From Antilocapra americana (taxonomy: Eukaryota > Chordata > Mammalia > Artiodactyla > Antilocapridae), in contig ML664199.1 of NCBI GenBank assembly GCA_007570785.1, positions 24,968,400-25,032,399 on the forward strand: a stretch of 64,000 nucleotides of DNA, read 5' to 3'. A model generated the notes under the pieces. It was not told the origin of the DNA and ran no database searches. It was given only the letters and a program-made list of their open reading frames with translations. Position numbers and translations under genes: made by a program. Position 1 is the first letter of the stretch. Each line of letters opens with the position of its first letter. This document shows positions 1 through 11,030 of this stretch, in pieces.

Positions 1-95
1 GTCCATCTGCAGAAGAATGGATAAGGAAGTTGTAGTACATATACACAATGGAATATCACTCTGCTGTAAAAAGGAACACATTTGAGTCAGTTCTT
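1..95 (+). mobile_element. L1 LINE fragment, sense, cut by window edge
   Basis: The first 95 bases read like the end of mammalian L1 ORF2 and the start of its 3' UTR: the stretch that encodes the usual MEYYSAIK-like end of the protein, here degraded. The left part lies outside the window. Its normal continuation does not follow; an antisense L1 3' end begins at about 96 instead. It is not coding. The assignment rests on remembered L1 sequence; boundaries are approximate. Confidence 0.7.
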
Positions 96-385
96 TTTTT
101 CTAAACTTTTAATTTTATATTGAGGTATAGCCAATTAACAGTGTTGTGATAGTTTCAGGTGACCAGCAAAGGAACTCAGCCATACATATATATGTATCAA
201 TTTTCCCACAAACTCACCTCCCCTCCAGGCTGCCACATAACATTGAGCAAGAATTCCCTGTGCTGTACATTGGGTCCTTGTTGTTTATCCATTTTAAATA
301 CAGCAGTGTGTACATGTACATCCCAAACTCCCTAACTATCCTTCTCCCCACCCTTCCCGCAACAGCCATAATCCATTCATTTTCT
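96..385 (-). mobile_element. Ruminant L1 3' end, antisense
   Basis: It begins with a short T-run, the complement of an L1 poly(A) tail. It then follows the complement of a ruminant L1 3' UTR: a block about spanning the LINE end, a block giving the complement of 'ATGTTGTGATAGTTTCAGG'-type sequence, then a pyrimidine-rich block near 330-365. It is severely 5' truncated and has no coding potential. It directly abuts the sense L1 fragment on its left. Confidence 0.7.
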
Positions 386-1207
386 AAAGAATAAATCTTC
401 TATGAGAACTAAGGAAAGGGAAGTCATTTTAGATTTTGATGTAAAATTCATCTGCAGCTGCTGTAACCACAATTTCTTAGCAGAAGGATGACACGAGACA
501 CCTGAGATGATACTTTCTAAACCCTGTCCCTTGAGGAAAAGGTGAAGCTGAGACACCAGGCAGGAGTGAGGGGTTGGCAGTGCATGGTCCTCCTTGGCTC
601 TGCCACTCAAGTCGCCGAGCAATGGTGCCCAGGCTCCTGCCCTGGGCTGAGTACCTTCCGAGCCCATCCCATCACCTACCACCTTGGACTCTCGGCGTCA
701 AGGACACTGTCTGGTTGAATGACTCCAAGGTTAAAAGGAAAGTTGCCGGGGGAGGAGGAGGACGTAGCAGGTTGCAGAATGGTGGGTCCCAGCTCACAGG
801 AGACACCAAGGCTAATACACCAGCCTGATGAAGATCAATGAGGCGGATCCCACAGCCATTAGTATTCGCTGGCAGTTCCTCTCCAGTGGGGAGATGGATG
901 GGTGGCTATTTATCTGAGAAAAGTTACAGAGCTTGACATATCCTCTGTTCTCTTCTCCTCCAGAGGATTAGTGACAACATAGCTGGGGAAATAACCATGT
1001 CAAAGGCCAGCAGAACAAAATTCGTGCTTCCTCCGTCCCTTCGGCAAGGCCCTTGCTCGCTCCTCATTTATCTTACCCGAGTCCTATAAACAAAGGAGCT
1101 CATTTCTAACAAAACTGTCTTGACGGCTAATTTAAAAGCAAATGCTATATGGAAGCAGTTTTAGCAGATGCATACTGGATAAGCTGAACTGCCGGTGGAT
1201 TCTTTCA
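386..1207. other. No recognisable feature
   Basis: No repeat family or gene was recognised. Open frames of 101 codons (minus, 377-682) and 84 codons (plus, 574-828) overlap each other, begin or end without context, and show no domain. A short G-rich run sits near 748-762. The stretch looks like single-copy intergenic DNA. Confidence 0.5.
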
Positions 1208-1434
1208 AGTTATTTGGAAGTGAAATGAAGTGAAAGTCGCTCAATTGTGTCCAACTCTTTGCGACCCCGTGGACTATACAATCCATGAAATTCTCCAGGT
1301 CAGAATACTGGACTGCGTAGCCTTTCCCTTCTCCAGGGGATCTTCCTGACCCAGAAATCGAACCAGGGTCTCCTGCATTGCAGGCATATCCTTTACCAAC
1401 TGAGGTCTTAGGGAAGCCTCTGATAGTTATTTGG
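1208..1434 (-). mobile_element. Bov-tA-type SINE with 10-bp target duplication
   Basis: Read on the minus strand this is a near-complete Bov-tA SINE: tRNA-Glu-like head at the right (about 1370-1424), then the BovB-derived body, ending at the left with a GTGAAAGTCGCTCA-like motif in the complement. The 10-base word agttatttgg occurs at 1208-1217 and again at 1425-1434, directly flanking the element, as expected of target-primed insertion. SINEs of this class are transcribed by RNA polymerase III from the tRNA-like head and have no protein product. Confidence 0.9.
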
Positions 1435-1734
1435 GGGACCCTGCTAATGTTGAAGTATTTTAAAGTAGGAGAGAAATTGAAAAGATCTTTAAATATAGTT
1501 TGATGCTCATTAATATCATCATACCAGCTGCATAAAGTCGTTAGCATTTTGCACACCTGAAAATTATAGCACTGGACCCATAAAATTAAATGTATCACCA
1601 TTTCTCATTCACTAAATCTTTTACCTCAAAATTTCACTGAGGTGGCTGTTGAGACGCATTTCGCTTAATACTCCAGTGGAAAATTTCACCATCTATCCTT
1701 CCCTCTTCAAGCCCTTCTGACTTGTGTCTCAAAG
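1435..1734. other. No recognisable feature
   Basis: An AT-rich stretch between a SINE and an old repeat. The 146-codon minus-strand frame that runs through here starts in this stretch but owes half its length to the neighbouring SINE, so it is not considered a gene. Confidence 0.5.
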
Positions 1735-2215
1735 TTATTGACAGTCCTCATGACCTCCCTGATGATTGATTTTCTGTGTCAACTTGAACCCCAGGGAGCC
1801 CAGATGAAGCACTGTTTCTGGGTGTGGGTGTGAGCTCTTCAATGAAATTAGCATTTGCATCAGTGGAATCCACAAATGGTCCTTCTGAATGCGGGAGATT
1901 ATCCACCAGCCCACTGAACAGGACAAGGCAGAGGGAGGAAAGGTAGAGGGAGGAATCACCCTCTTTCCTGCCTCAGGGCTTAAGTAGGAGCATCACAGTT
2001 CATCTTCTCCTGCCCAGAAGGGGATTTCCACCATTGGCTCTCCGGGTTCTCGGACTTTGGACTCAGACTGAACCATACCTGTGGGCTCTGGGGTCTGAAG
2101 CTTGCAGATGGCAGATAACACTTGCCAGCCTCCAGAGCCCCACAAGTTGATTCCAGCAATAAATCTACTGTTCGTTTTCTCTAGAGATGCCTGAGTCATG
2201 AGCCTCCCCAGCAGA
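1735..2215 (+). mobile_element. Ancient LTR-like or dispersed mammalian repeat relic
   Basis: The stretch resembles an old eutherian repeat that starts with a 'gattttatgtgtcaacttga'-like motif (seen degraded near 1768-1788). It contains phrases like 'ctgggtgtg', 'gattagcattt' and 'ggctctcctgggtct', then an 'aataaat' signal near 2157-2165 and a 'tctctagag' block near the end. I recall this as an ancient LTR-class repeat but cannot name the family with certainty. Minus-strand frames of 74 and 84 codons across it are shadows. Confidence 0.45.
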
Positions 2216-2581
2216 GCAGTCTTGTTTGGCATTGCACACAGAAGCATATGTTTTCTCAGAAATCCACATTGTTTCTCTGGCTGAGAAAGAAATTGTGTTC
2301 ATGGTACCTTGTCCCCCTTTTGAACTGATCTTTCTGTTGATTCTCAGGCCACCTCAATATTCCTCATCTGGATTCCAGAAAGATTTCTTAAATTCAGGCT
2401 TTGAGCATTTCTTTCTCGTGAATTCCTGAGTTTCCAGTCTCCTCCTACAGTCGACAATGATGAGAGAAAGGGGATAGAACTATCTTCCTAAAAGACTTTT
2501 TCAATCTCAGAGTCCACCATGAAAATATGAGGGTATCCTACTGGTTTATATTCTAAAAATAAGGAGGGTTCCCCTCGAATA
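2216..2581. other. No recognisable feature
   Basis: No repeat or gene was recognised. A 67-codon plus frame (2226-2429) has a hydrophobic middle but no start context or family resemblance and is probably chance. Confidence 0.4.
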
Positions 2582-2820
2582 CTTTTTTTAAAGTATTTAT
2601 TTATTTATTTATTTACTTTTGGTTGCTATGGGTCTTTGTTGCTATACATTGACTTTCTCTAGTTGCAGAGAGTGAGGGCTACTCTTCGTTATGGAGCACA
2701 GGCTCTAGGCACAAGCTTAGTTGTTCCACAAGTGGGACCGTTCCAGACCAGGGATTGAACCCATGTCTCCTGCACTGGCAGATGGATTCTTAACCATTGC
2801 ACCACCAGAGAAGTCCCCAC
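2582..2820 (-). mobile_element. CHR-type tRNA-derived SINE, antisense
   Basis: It begins with a (TTTA)n tract near 2595-2618, the complement of an A-rich SINE tail. The complement then follows a CHR-type tRNA-Glu SINE, ending in the tRNA-like head at about 2745-2818 ('accaccagagaagtcccc' on the plus strand). An internal part of the body is missing compared with longer copies in this window such as 5513-5880. Confidence 0.85.
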
Positions 2821-4477
2821 CTTGCATCACTTTTGCCTTCTATCTACACATGCAGCTTGACTCAGTCTTTAGAGCAATCTTTATGGAGGAGAGGAGTATG
2901 TTTAGATCCCAATTCTGATCATTTGGAATTAATAGGATCAGTTTTGCTGTCATAAATGCAATTCTGAGTGGGTGAGTCCAGACTTCCTTCCCAAAATGAA
3001 GCACCTGCTCACCCTTGTTGTGCTTTCCCTGTTGATATGCTCAGTTTAAACCTCAGCTTCTGAAAGACAATCTCATCTCCCCACAGAGACCATGTTCTCC
3101 TTAACCTTAGAACACTTGTCTGCATCATATGTTCCAAAGTGGTCCTTTGAAGCACAGGAGGAAACCACAACAACTTCCATTTATTCTATTTCAAAATTTA
3201 GTTTCTAAAAAATATGTTCAGTCTTTGTGCTTTTTTATGATATTTATGTGATATTTTATTTTAGATGTTGAGTAGAATATTTATATTATTTAAATAAAAA
3301 TCAATGAGAATATATTGAGGAAGTTGCCAGTTTTTTACTTGGATAAGAGTGCACAGCTAAAATATATTGGAACAGCCAGGTGCTGGGTCTTTGTCAAAGT
3401 CTTTGAAGCTCAACCTTGACCTTGGATGACCCAAGTGTTGGCAGAAGGATGGATGCCCCAGAATTAAGGCTATTCAGTGTCAAAAGAATCTGTTGCTTGC
3501 CTCCGATCTGAAGCTATAACCCAGTGGGATGTTAGCATCAGCTCAGCTGAAACCAAAGCTCCTATGTCCCCTTACTCCCCACTCCCAGCTCCCACTAGAA
3601 AAGCAGTCTCAGAGCTTCTAGATCTCTTGGTTAGCTCCTCTTCTCTGCAAATGCAAGCTTCTGAAGCCCCTATATTCCTTGATGAGTCCTTATGAGTGGT
3701 GACAGATTCCACCTTCAGGCTGCTTCTTGTGTGTGTGTGTGTGTATAGCGGGAGGTGGGAGTGGGTGTCATGATGTGAGGCAAAAAGGAAGAACGTGAAC
3801 CTAGGGAGAGTGTAACCAAGCTTGGTCTACTTTTTGCTATTTTTCAATCTGCTAAGAGGCCTCTTTACACCTCCATGTTAGTGTCCTGAATCTGTGCCCC
3901 TGAAACTCACCTTCAATACCCTCTCCCACTTGGACATCACTGCTCACCAGATTCACGGGGACTCTGGGATGATAGAGGCACCAAAACCTCTACTGAAGCC
4001 ATTGGATGCTCCAGGTCCTTAAAGAACATTAATCCCATCATCAATCATGCCCTATTAACCCTACACTTTGAAACTGGCTCAGGACATATTGTACTCACTT
4101 CTGTATCTATATTTAAAATGCTTGAGAAATTAATGCTAAATTGTGTTGTCAACAAGTATCCCATGATTTCCTACGTTCTGATACAATAAGTCCTGCCAGG
4201 TTATATAATATGCTACTACTCACTTTGAAGATATAAAATCTATAAGAAGCCAAGTAGTAAGTGGCAACAAGTTAATTGCTCCTGAATCTGCACCAAGATT
4301 TGGGCAGTTTTTGCTGAAAATTTGGCAGAGAACTTGAAATATATTTGCTTCATATCTAATTTTCAGGTTTAATTAGCTTTTGGAGCCAGAGACAAATAAA
4401 TGGAATAGTTCTTGGCATCAAAGTTACATAAGTCTGAAAGGGCAGGTGGTGATATCCTGGCATTTGACAGGTTTACC
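2821..4477. other. Long stretch without recognisable genes or repeats
   Basis: About 1.65 kb of AT-rich DNA. Apart from a short (GT)n run near 3728-3746, nothing was recognised. A 72-codon plus frame (3477-3695) is serine- and proline-rich with no family likeness. Confidence 0.45.
3728..3746 (+). repeat. Short (GT)n microsatellite
   Basis: An uninterrupted alternating GT run of about eight units, ending in GTATAG. Confidence 0.9.
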
Positions 4478-5105
4478 ATCTAGACCAGCGGTCCCCAACC
4501 TTTTTTGGCACCAGCGACCAGTTTTGTGGAAGACAATTTTTCCACGGACTATGGCATTTATGGATGTGAGAGTTGGACCATAAAGAAGGCTAAAGAATTG
4601 ATGCTTTTGAACTGTAGTGTTGAAGAAGACTCTTGAGAGTCCTTTGGACTGCAAAGAGATCAAACCAGTCAATCCTAAAGGAAATCGACCCTGAATATTC
4701 ACTGAAAGGACTGATGCTGAACCTGAAGCTCCAATACTTTGGCCACATGATGCAAAGAGCTCATTAGAAAAGACCCTGACGCTGGGCAAGATTGAAGGCA
4801 GGAGTAGAAGGGGACGACAGAGGATGAGATGCTTGGATGGCATCACTGACTCAATGTATGAGTTTGAGCAAGCTCTTGGAGATGGTGAAGGACAAGTAAG
4901 CCTGGCGTGCTATAGTTCATGGAGTCACAAAGAGTAGGACATGACTGAGCAACTAAACAACAATGACGGCAGGCAGGGCAGGGGCGATGGCTCTGGGATG
5001 ATTCAAGTGCATTACATTTACTGGGCACTTTATTTCTATTATTATTCCATAAGCTCCACCTCAGGTCATTGGGCATTAGATCCTAAAGGGAACCCCGATC
5101 TAGGT
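4478..5105. mobile_element. MER1-like hAT DNA transposon, split by BovB
   Basis: The left end (from 4486, cagcggtccccaacc) and following bases match the terminal region of MER1/Charlie-type non-autonomous hAT elements. The continuation of the same element ('ctctgggatgattcaagtg' and on) appears at about 4990 after a BovB insertion. The element seems to end at about 5097 (ggaacccc, complementary in type to the left end). Eight bases at 4478-4485 (atctagac) and 5098-5105 (atctaggt) match at six of eight positions and could be the hAT target duplication. It carries no transposase; it is a short internally deleted passenger. Confidence 0.7.
4552..4962 (+). mobile_element. BovB LINE 3' fragment
   Basis: A 5'-truncated BovB (RTE clade), sense strand. 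It begins in the C-terminal coding part (phrase encoding ESWT-like residues), continues through the coding end (arginine-rich block, complement of the usual shadow frames), and ends in the short tail 'gactgagcaactaaacaa'. The reading frame is disrupted. It lies inside the MER1-like element and therefore inserted later. The 140-codon minus frame here (4424-4846) is the BovB antisense shadow. Confidence 0.88.
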
Positions 5106-5512
5106 GGTTCTCAATATTATAGAATGGGGCAGACATCTCTCTATGCCATGGATTTTCTATCAGTCCATTTCTGCCTTTAAACATGCTAGGGGATACTCTC
5201 CAACATGCCATTCATCCCTTGTCTTTGGAAAAAGCAATTGGCACAAAAGAAATTTATAAATGATCCACAAATGTCAATTTTATAGTGGCATTTAAACCAC
5301 CTTAGCAGAATGAAAGTTCAAGAATCGCTATGAAGTTCAACTTTGCCTTCTATTAATACGACTGGATTTGAAGTTTAGTTCAGAGTGAGGGAATGACACT
5401 ACGAAAGTGGATGCCAGACTGTCCTTGGGTGGGGCCATCATCCTGGGTCCAGAAGGCCATCCTCAGCACCAGTCTGTTGTTCCAAGCAGTGCTGCCATAA
5501 ATCTCATGAGTA
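5106..5512. other. No recognisable feature
   Basis: About 400 bases of single-copy-looking DNA between a DNA transposon and a SINE. No repeat, gene or notable open frame was recognised. Confidence 0.4.
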
Positions 5513-5880
5513 GGGCTTCCCTCATGGCTCAGTAGGAAAGAACCATTTGCCAACACAGGCTACACAGGTTTGATCCCTGGTCTGGGAAGATTCCCTATGC
5601 CTCAGAGCAGCTAAGCAATCCCATGTGCCACAACTATTGAGCCAGTGCTCTGGAGCCCAGGAGCTGTAACTACTGGGCCCATGTACTACAACCACTGAAG
5701 CCTGAATGCCCTAGAGCCTGTGCTCCAAAACAAGAGAAGCCACCACAGTGAGAAGCCTGTGCATTGCAACAAAGCGGCCCCGGTTCGCTGCAACTAGAGA
5801 AAAGCCCATGCAGCAATGAAGACCCAACACAAACAGCCAAAAAAATTTTTAATTAATTAATTTAATTAATCAATTTTTAA
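5513..5880 (+). mobile_element. CHR-type tRNA-derived SINE, near full length
   Basis: It starts with the tRNA-Glu-like head 'gggcttccctcatggctcag' and the B-box-like 'ggtttgatccctgg'. It continues through the repeated 'gagcc-tgtgctc' body motifs and the 'aagacccaacac' motif, and ends in an A/T-rich tail that has expanded into aattaa repeats (about 5840-5880). This is the longest CHR copy in the window. Confidence 0.9.
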
Positions 5881-5990
5881 AATTTCACAAGCAAAGTACT
5901 GTTACTTCTATTCTTACATGAGGATACAGAGGCACAGGATTTTAAATAACTTGCCCAAGGTCAAGAAATTGGTAAGTCTGAGGACTTAAT
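5881..5990 (+). mobile_element. MIR SINE relic
   Basis: The phrases 'gaggatacagaggcacag' and 'aacttgcccaaggtca' match the conserved core of the ancient mammalian MIR SINE in sense orientation. The adjacent CHR SINE appears to have landed beside or in it. Highly diverged. Confidence 0.75.
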
Positions 5991-7499
5991 TCTTTCATCA
6001 AAACCCAAGAAAGGAATAGGTTTAAATAAGTAAGTAGTGCACATTTATATTAAGGTCATCTGGTTAAGACACCACCCAACAGAGTCAAAGGTAAACAATG
6101 ATATTCATCAGGGCCAAGGGGTGGCCTGGCAGACTCCACAGTGGGAATGTATTGCTACAATTTAGAACTAAGTGTTTTCTTAACTCATAAAAATAGAAGT
6201 AGGACATTCTTGAAAAGAGGGAAAAAATTCCAGGTAAAACTATGTGAAGTTGAAACATAGTAGATTTAAAGCATCTGTACTATATTACACTCATTAGAAA
6301 TGTGTACAAAAGCTACCACTGGGCCATGAAAACACATCGGTACAGAAATAGTGCTGACTTCCAAGCTGCCGAAACTCACAGCATGTTCATGACTGGGACA
6401 GAAATACCTCCATAAACTGTGGGGGATGCTCAGATTACCCGCTTCAGGAATGGTGCAGACGATAAATATTCAGTAATAGGCCCTAATGTTTAATAGCTGC
6501 AGCTCAAGCTTGCCAAATGTCCTGTGATTTTTGGCAACTATGTGGCCTGGATTTAACATCTACTTGTGAACAGAACTATTTCTCACAATTTTATTGGTTT
6601 CGAGAAAACGAAGAGGTTTCTGCCTTCTGCACATTCAGACAGAACAGACTTAGCCAGTTTGTTCCTCAAGATTGTGCTAAAAATATGAGGCTCTTTTTCA
6701 ATTACATAAAACCGAGTCACAGTCCTGAAACCTGATGATCAGCCCCTCCCAAACTCTTCGCTGGGCTCTCACCTACCTTACCAAACTCATTCTGTTCTTT
6801 TCCACTCAACACTCTTTGATACAACAAGCTAAGCTGCCCTAGCTGGAGTCTCCATGCATCGTCCTGGGGAACTGTCTATTTTCCATACACATCCCCCTGG
6901 TCTAAATCTCCTCACTCATCTTTCAGATGCCTTAATGCTCACATGCAGCCTTCCCACACTCAGATCATTTCACTTAGAAGTCATTTCTCTCCTTATAATT
7001 TTTTTCCTCTTTATAAATGCAATATTCTCATATTATACAAAATTTGGAAACTTATTTAAAAAAAAAGAATAAAAAGAAAGAAGGTGAAAGAAGATGAAGT
7101 GGAGTAGAAGAAAACTGTAAGGAGATAATAAAGGAGAAAAAAAGAAATGCCATGATAAAATGCATTTGGGAAGATTCTCTTCTTTGCTTGTTCAATTTAT
7201 ATTTAAATAGAGTTTTAATTGTGCAAAACATGTACTTGTCTGCACCGCTGTCTCATTCCACACCCACCTCCCTTCTCTCCTCAACCCACATCCTCCTCTC
7301 CCGCCATACACACAGTATGGTGGCAAAAGAACAGTCTGGAAGGATCATTCTTTGTAACTCCATGTTTAATGGACACATTATTTCTGCCATCAAACAGCAT
7401 TATGATTTACATACTCATTTCTCCTTTTGTGGAGTATGCAGATAATTTCCTATTTTTATTTTTGCAAGTGACTTTGCCTGAAGTTCTCTGATGGCAATA
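5991..7499. other. Long stretch without recognisable genes or repeats
   Basis: About 1.5 kb. A purine-rich A/G tract runs from about 7050 to 7150. Frames of 72, 72, 97 and 90 codons (6517-7491) lack domains and overlap in different frames. No gene is supported. Confidence 0.45.
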
Positions 7500-7640
7500 T
7501 GAAGTAGTATTTGGAATTTGGAATTAGAAGATCTAGTCCAATATGCTGGCCTGACATAAAGGCTAGTTAACATGATAAACCAATAAGCACACTCAGCCTG
7601 AGTTTCTTTTCTTGTAAAAGAAGCACAGTAATGACCACAT
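7500..7640 (-). mobile_element. MIR SINE relic
   Basis: The segment 'actcagcctgagtttctttt' followed by 'cttgtaaaag' resembles the MIR core motif CTCAGTTTCCTCATCTGTAAAA, and upstream bases fit its degraded body. It is very diverged, so the family is likely but the ends are not fixed. Orientation is assigned by contrast with the sense MIR at 5.9 kb. Confidence 0.5.
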
Positions 7641-7946
7641 TCTCTAGATACATCTGCTTCTATCTCTCACTGCAGAAACCAATTCATTAGTCAACACACC
7701 ATCACTGGCGAGCTATGGTGCCCTTGCTCTATGTCACAGCATACTGAGGAAAAATGGGGCAAACCCGTGTATCACAGAATTTAAAAATTACCTATGCTTA
7801 AGATTTATGTTCCTTCTTAGATGATTGTTTCCTAGGTCCATGTATCCATCTTCATAATACCTTCATCAAGCATTTGGAAATACCCATTGAATATGTTAAT
7901 ACAATGAATCATTTGCTAAGTACCATTATGATGGTGCAATAGAAAT

Positions 7947-8158
7947 AGCTGCAAATGGTGGCCCTAATAGTAAAGCACCCTGACAATGCAGGAGACATGA
8001 GAGGTGGGGGATCGAGCCCTGGATTGAGATCCCCTGGAAGAGGGCATGACAACCCACTCCAGTATTCTCCCCTGGAAATACCATGGACAGAGGAGCCTGG
8101 TGGGCTACAGTCCATGGTGTCGCAAACAGTCAGAACACGACTGAGCACATGTGCACAC
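7947..8158 (+). mobile_element. Bov-tA SINE, sense
   Basis: The tRNA-like head ('tagtaaagcaccctgacaa...') is followed by 'gatcccctggaagagggcat', 'cccactccagtattct', 'gacagaggagcctggtgggc' and the BovB-like end 'acgactgagcac'. The tail runs straight into a CA/TA microsatellite, a frequent fate of SINE tails. Frames of 87-101 codons here are SINE translations. Confidence 0.92.
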
Positions 8159-8260
8159 ATACATACACACACACATATTATATGTGCACATACATGTGCA
8201 CATGTGTGTATCTACACATATATTTTATGTGTATGTATATTTATATATGTGTACATGTAG
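8150..8260 (+). repeat. CA/TG/TA-rich microsatellite at SINE tail
   Basis: An imperfect mixture of ACAC, ATAT and TGTG units that probably grew from the tail of the preceding SINE. The 92-codon frame over it (rich in Tyr-Thr-His-Cys) is a microsatellite translation. A second simple (CTAC)n-like patch follows at about 8310-8358. Confidence 0.85.
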
Positions 8261-8474
8261 AGAGAGAGGTTACCACAGGCTATAATGTATGCTGTGCTAA
8301 TTGTTATCTACATACCTACCTGCCTACCTATATCTATGTCTACACCTACACCTGCATCTAAAGTTCAACAGCTCCCTTAGTTGCCTCAGCATTGTGGGTT
8401 TACTATTGTTGTTTTTAGATTTTTTTTTTTAATATGGACTATTTTTAAAGTCTTTATTGAACTTGCTACAATAC

Positions 8475-8612
8475 TGCTTCTGTTTTTTATTTTGTTTTTT
8501 GGCCACAAAGCCTGTGAAATCTTAGCTCCCCAGCCAGGGATCAAACCTGCACCTCCTACGTTAGAAGGCAAAGTCTTAAACACTGGACCACCAGCAAAGT
8601 CTCCAGCATCGT
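8475..8612 (-). mobile_element. Short CHR-like tRNA SINE, antisense
   Basis: T-rich start with 'ttttttggccacaaagcc', then 'gatcttagctccccagccagg'-type sequence, then the complement of the head ('actggaccaccagcaaagtc'). This is the short form of the tRNA-Glu SINE family, lacking most of the body. Confidence 0.8.
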
Positions 8613-9527
8613 GTTTTAACAGAGAAAACAAATATCTTCCAAGTTGGTCACACCTCACAAGTTCAGGATAATGATGATGTCCAAATAACATTTTCCAGGA
8701 CATGTTCTTCTGTTTATAAGAATTTGTGATTTTCTCCTGGGTCTCTGCCAATCTATCTTTGAATTTTTAGGATGTTTGAAGAAATTCTAGGACTTCTCTG
8801 AAATGTCCATAAGATGTCTATGGCCGTGGCCTTACCTGCACGGTAAACCTCCCCTCCTACATCTGTTTTCCCTGGTGACCTAGCAACCTGTGAATCAATT
8901 CTGCCCATTCCCTGTGACCATGTGAGGCCAGAGGTGAATCATCGCATCCTCTCCAGGCAGAGCAGATGAGTCGCACCTTTGTTTCAAAGACGCTCCTTCT
9001 CTTCAAACTGACCTGGGGGCCCTTACTGTCCATGATGACTACGGGCTGTTCAGGGCTTTCTGCTGGCTGTGCCAACATGTGCAGCCATTAGTGAAACAGC
9101 TTGTGTAAAGTGGAGTGACTGGAACTGACAGCACCAGCAGATTAAAATTCATGGAGCTGCAGAAACAGAGTAGAACTCATATTTAGAGCATTAAAATTCA
9201 GGCAATGGATAATGTTTGCAAGAAGAGATACACAAGCTTTAGAGAAACCAGATGCAGACACACACCAAGCAGACCCCTCTCCTCTTGAGGAGTATCTGAT
9301 CACTGAGGCTGGTCACATGAGGGACAAATCTGCTGAGACTATGACGATAATTTTTGGGGTCAGAGGCCATGTCGCTTTACCTCCCTCCTAATGGCAGATA
9401 GAACACAAATGTAGATGCCAGGTGGAAGCTGATATAAAAAATATTTTAAAACATAAATTTCCATCTGTGCAAGCTTATCCTCATCACAGAAACAATGAAA
9501 AACATGAAACATATCAGATATATAAAT
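8613..9527. other. No recognisable feature
   Basis: About 900 bases. A 73-codon minus frame (8857-9078) has no recognisable domain. Nothing else was identified. Confidence 0.45.
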
Positions 9528-9529
9528 GT

Positions 9530-9585
9530 TCAGTTCAATTCAGTTGCTCAGTTCTGTCCAACTCTTATGACCCATAGATGATAAG
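9530..9585 (-). mobile_element. BovB/Bov-A 3' tail fragment, antisense
   Basis: A 50-60 base piece: 'gttcagttcaattcagttgctcagtt' type start then 'ctgtccaactcttatgaccc', the complement of the shared BovB/Bov-A 3' end. Too short to say which family. Confidence 0.75.
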
Positions 9586-9875
9586 CTCACAAATGACCCG
9601 TATGTTCACAGTGTAGGGAATTCACTGGAAACTGGTGGGAAAATCTGCTTTGAATTCTGTAGTTTTCCATCCTCCAAAGGGAAAATTCCCAATAGATTTC
9701 TAACCTGGACTTTGAATTTCAGTACTTCTGTTGGCATCCGTGATCCTAGGAAGCTGGAAGTTAAGGGCACTCTGATGCTATCTTTAGATTCCCAAACATT
9801 ATTATCATATTGAGCCCTTCATCACTTACGGCAAACACTCACTCACTTGATACTGGATTCTTAAGCTCCTCTACT
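9586..9875. other. No recognisable feature
   Basis: About 290 bases between a BovB tail and an old L1; nothing recognised. Confidence 0.35.
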
Positions 9876-9879
9876 GCAA

Positions 9880-10780
9880 CAATAAATTAGACAATAAACA
9901 GTTATCTACTTCACAATCTAGAATATATTCATGACCTTGGTATTAGCAAAGATTTCTTAAGTAAAATTTTAAAGAAATACAAAGGTAATGGAGACACTTA
10001 ACAAATCAGATCTTATAAAAATTATAAACTTCTTTTTATAAAAAGAACATTTCCATTAAGAACTAGAATCAGACACGACTGAAGTAACTTAGCATACATG
10101 CATGCATTGGAGAAGGAAATGGCAACCCACTCCAATATTCTTGCCTGGAGAATCCCAGGGACAGAGGAGTCTGGTGGGCTGCTATGGAGCTGTCTATGGA
10201 GTCACACAGAGTCGGACACGATTGAAGCAACTTAGCAACAGCAGCATTAAGAACATGAAAAAGTAGATCAGAGAATGGGAAACAGAATTTGCTCTAAGAA
10301 TTAAAAATCTTAGAATATATAAAGAAAATCAATAAAAAAGACAATCTACCTAACTTTTTTAATGAGTAAAGAACTTGAGCAGACATTTCTTAAAGGAGGA
10401 CATCAAGGTGCCAATTCACATGAAAATGTGTTCAACCTCATTAGGAATCACTGAAATGTAAATAAAAACCACAATGAGATACCACTTCAAGCACAGGCAA
10501 TCAGTGACTAGGAAACAAAACCGATGATACCAAACAGTGCTGAAGATGAGAGGCAACCTGAATTCTTTTCCATTATTTCCGTGCATCTAAGCTGGCATGA
10601 TCACTTTGGATACTTATATGCCTGTCAAAAACATATGTAATTTATGAACCAACAATTCCATTCCTAGCAATATCTCCAGCAAAGATGCACACATATGCTC
10701 CCTAAAAGGCAAATGTAAGAGTGTTCACAGCTGCGTTATTTATAAAATAAACTGAACATGACATACATTTTCAGAGATAG
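9880..10780 (+). mobile_element. Old L1 ORF2 relic with nested SINE
   Basis: Phrases such as 'atgaccttggtattagcaaag', 'gagaatgggaaacagaattt', 'atataaagaaa' and 'caatgagataccactt' follow the order of the 3' third of an ancient L1 ORF2, in sense orientation. The coding frame is destroyed by many changes. It is split by a BOV-A2 at 10064-10244. Confidence 0.75.
10054..10254 (+). mobile_element. BOV-A2 SINE with 10-bp target duplication
   Basis: The element (10064-10244) is a partial BOV-A unit ('cagacacgactgaag') followed by a second unit ('ttggagaaggaaatggcaac' to 'gattgaagcaacttagcaac'), the dimer arrangement of BOV-A2. The word cattaagaac occurs at 10054-10063 and 10245-10254, flanking it exactly. 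The surrounding L1 reads through when the SINE and one duplicate are removed. Confidence 0.92.
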
Positions 10781-11030
10781 GTCTGTAGCTCTAGCCTCTT
10801 GCAATAGACATATTATATATGTTTACCCTTAACTAAATGTATGAAGTGTTCTAAATGTGGTTTTCAAATTAGTCCATGGAAGTGGAGTCCTTGGAAATGG
10901 GGATCCAAAGTTGTTTTTAGAAAGTCTATTAGTTCTTTAGTTAAAAATGCACCAGTATTCTAAACAGCAAAAAAGAGAAAGATAAAAATGAAAAAAAAAA
11001 TAGAAATCACATGTCCATTGTGTATGTTCA
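10781..11030. other. No recognisable feature
   Basis: About 250 bases of AT-rich DNA with an A-run at 10990-11000; nothing recognised. Confidence 0.35.

Noticed and set aside
7955..8361. 92-101 codon frames with Tyr/Thr/His/Cys repeats
   Set aside because: Translation of a Bov-tA SINE and its CA/TA microsatellite tail.
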